Source: Clostridiales bacterium | GTDB taxonomy: Bacteria > Bacillota > Clostridia > Peptostreptococcales > Anaerovoracaceae | NCBI GenBank assembly: GCA_015058215.1 | Contig: SVCU01000005.1 | Coordinates: 1-64,000 of the forward strand | Length of the DNA stretch: 64,000 nucleotides | Reading direction: 5' to 3' | Shown: one piece after another, positions 62,970 through 64,000 of the stretch | Position numbering within the stretch: the first letter of the stretch is position 1 | Layout: each line of letters opens with the position of its first letter | The notes under the pieces: model-generated | The model's database searches: none | Seen by the model: only the letters and a program-made list of their open reading frames with translations | What the model was told of the DNA's origin: nothing | Position numbers and translations under genes: made by a program

Positions 62970-64000
62970 ATGGGTAAAAACGTCAAACTGGATGCCAAGG
63001 GCTATCGCAAGTTCGGTATGCGCGACTGCCTGGCATATGCAGCCGGTGACCTTGGCTGCAACATGAGCTTCTCCCTGAAGGGTACTGTACAGACCTTCTG
63101 GCTGGTCTACATGGCAATGGAAACCGGTCTGCTGTCCGCCCTGCTGCTGCTGGTCCAGATCTGGGACGCTGTCAATGATCCCCTCATCGGCAGCATGATC
63201 GACGCTGACAGAAGACAGTACAAGAGAGGTAAGTTCAAGACCTACATCCTGGTTGGTGCCATCGGCCTGACTCTGGCCGGCGCAGCCGTATTCATCCCCG
63301 CTCCCGGCGCTTCCACCTTCGTGAAGGCAATGCTCTTCATCGTCGGCTACGTGATCTGGGATGCCTGCTACACCGTCGCTAACGTTCCCTACGGCTCCAT
63401 GCTGTCCCTGGTAACCGAAGATCCCGGTGAAAGAGCCTCTCTCTCCACCTGGAGATCCGTTGGTTCCATGATCGGCAACATGCTGCCCATGATGATCCTG
63501 CCCATGCTGATCTGGAAGAAGGAAGTTGACGAAAACGGCAACCCCGTTATCAACCCCGAAACCGGCGTACAGGTCGAAACCCTGCTGGGCGACCGCGTAT
63601 TCTTCGCAGCCCTGATCATGGGTGTCTTCGGTCTGCTGTTCTTCCTGTTCATGCTGAAGAACATCACCATCCGCGTAGATGAAAACTCCGTAAAGACCAA
63701 CGAAGGCGGCGAAAAGTTCAACGTAATCGAAGCGTTCAAGAACTTCATGAAGAACCGTCCCGCAGTGGGTGCAACCCTGGCAGCCATGGCCATGTTCCTG
63801 GGCATGAACGCAGCTTCCACCGCTGTTACCATCATGTTCGCAACCTACTTCGGCCAGGCACGGCTGTCCGGCCTCGTTTCCATGATCGGTTTCGTTCCCA
63901 TGTTCTTCTTCATGCCCTTCATCAAGAAGGTGGTTACCAAGTATGGTAAGAAGGAAGCTTCCGTTGTGGGCTCCGCATTCTCCGTACTGGGCGGCATTCT
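62970..64000 (+). CDS. GPH-type (glycoside-pentoside-hexuronide) cation symporter, incomplete at the window end
   Basis: 343 codons from ATG 62970 (AGAGGA upstream) to the window edge. Polytopic membrane protein of the MelB-like branch: AYAAGDLGCNMSFSLKG, WDAVNDPLIGSMID, DACYTVANVPYGSM and the following SLVTEDPGERASLSTWRS, all GPH hallmarks. These import oligosaccharides, glucuronides or xylosides with Na+ or H+. The divergent AraC regulator supports an inducible sugar uptake role; no glycosidase is visible inside the window. Confidence 0.9.
   Translation, partial: MGKNVKLDAKGYRKFGMRDCLAYAAGDLGCNMSFSLKGTVQTFWLVYMAMETGLLSALLLLVQIWDAVNDPLIGSMIDADRRQYKRGKFKTYILVGAIGLTLAGAAVFIPAPGASTFVKAMLFIVGYVIWDACYTVANVPYGSMLSLVTEDPGERASLSTWRSVGSMIGNMLPMMILPMLIWKKEVDENGNPVINPETGVQVETLLGDRVFFAALIMGVFGLLFFLFMLKNITIRVDENSVKTNEGGEKFNVIEAFKNFMKNRPAVGATLAAMAMFLGMNAASTAVTIMFATYFGQARLSGLVSMIGFVPMFFFMPFIKKVVTKYGKKEASVVGSAFSVLGGI

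Overview
The window is about 64 kb of moderately GC-rich DNA from a Firmicute, most likely a gut Clostridia of the Oscillospiraceae or Ruminococcaceae kind. The evidence is strong AAGGAGG ribosome binding sites, sortase, SLH and MucBP surface proteins, a class I cyclic di-GMP riboswitch, PadR/DUF2812 and DUF5685 families, a SARP-type regulator, and CodB, PepD and PAP2 housekeeping neighbours. The genus cannot be fixed by eye. No rRNA, tRNA, insertion sequence, CRISPR array or complete prophage was recognised. Genes lie on both strands, in short operons separated by clear intrinsic terminators.

Layout. 0-3.7 kb: the end of a chromate-type transporter, an Rpn-family nuclease, a radical SAM protein and an amidohydrolase. 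3.9-12.5 kb: a giant secreted VWA / repeat / SLH surface protein interrupted by a single in-frame TAG. 12.7-18.5 kb: homocysteine methyltransferase-MTHFR fusion, PepD dipeptidase, an acyltransferase and PAP2 pair, and an E2-like acyltransferase lacking its catalytic His. 18.6-22.9 kb (minus strand): DUF3604 metallohydrolase, NhaC antiporter and TSUP exporter. 23.0-26.9 kb: macro domain-HTH protein, small VWA protein, and an unusual ADP-ribosylglycohydrolase / MESH1-like HD / SseB-like fusion. I consider this the best candidate for an undescribed system.

26.9-42 kb reads as a surface-attachment and cyclic di-GMP island. It holds a small conserved protein, a class I c-di-GMP riboswitch, a seven-repeat MucBP adhesin with an IPVTG sortase signal, and a class B sortase whose promoter resembles that of the adhesin operon. 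A minimal type IV pilus operon (PilC, pilin-like proteins, PilT, no PilB) follows, headed by a transglutaminase-like lipoprotein. Next come a SARP-type regulator with a degenerate GGDEF tail and a PAS-GAF-GGDEF-EAL-PAS-PAS-GGDEF c-di-GMP enzyme on the opposite strand. The inferred logic is that c-di-GMP made or degraded locally tunes adhesin output while the sortase anchors it.

42-64 kb is ordinary accessory and housekeeping DNA: two MATE exporters (one behind a MarR regulator), PadR-DUF2812, DUF554, a low-GC BRO/DinD-like gene, a ferredoxin-type aldo/keto reductase, a two-component system, a zinc ribbon / DUF5685 / DnaJ-like trio converging on dnaK, a VanY-like carboxypeptidase and IMP dehydrogenase. 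A short hydrophobic peptide gene next to a structured RNA, the codB-codA cytosine system, and an AraC regulator divergent from a GPH-type sugar symporter that runs off the window complete it.
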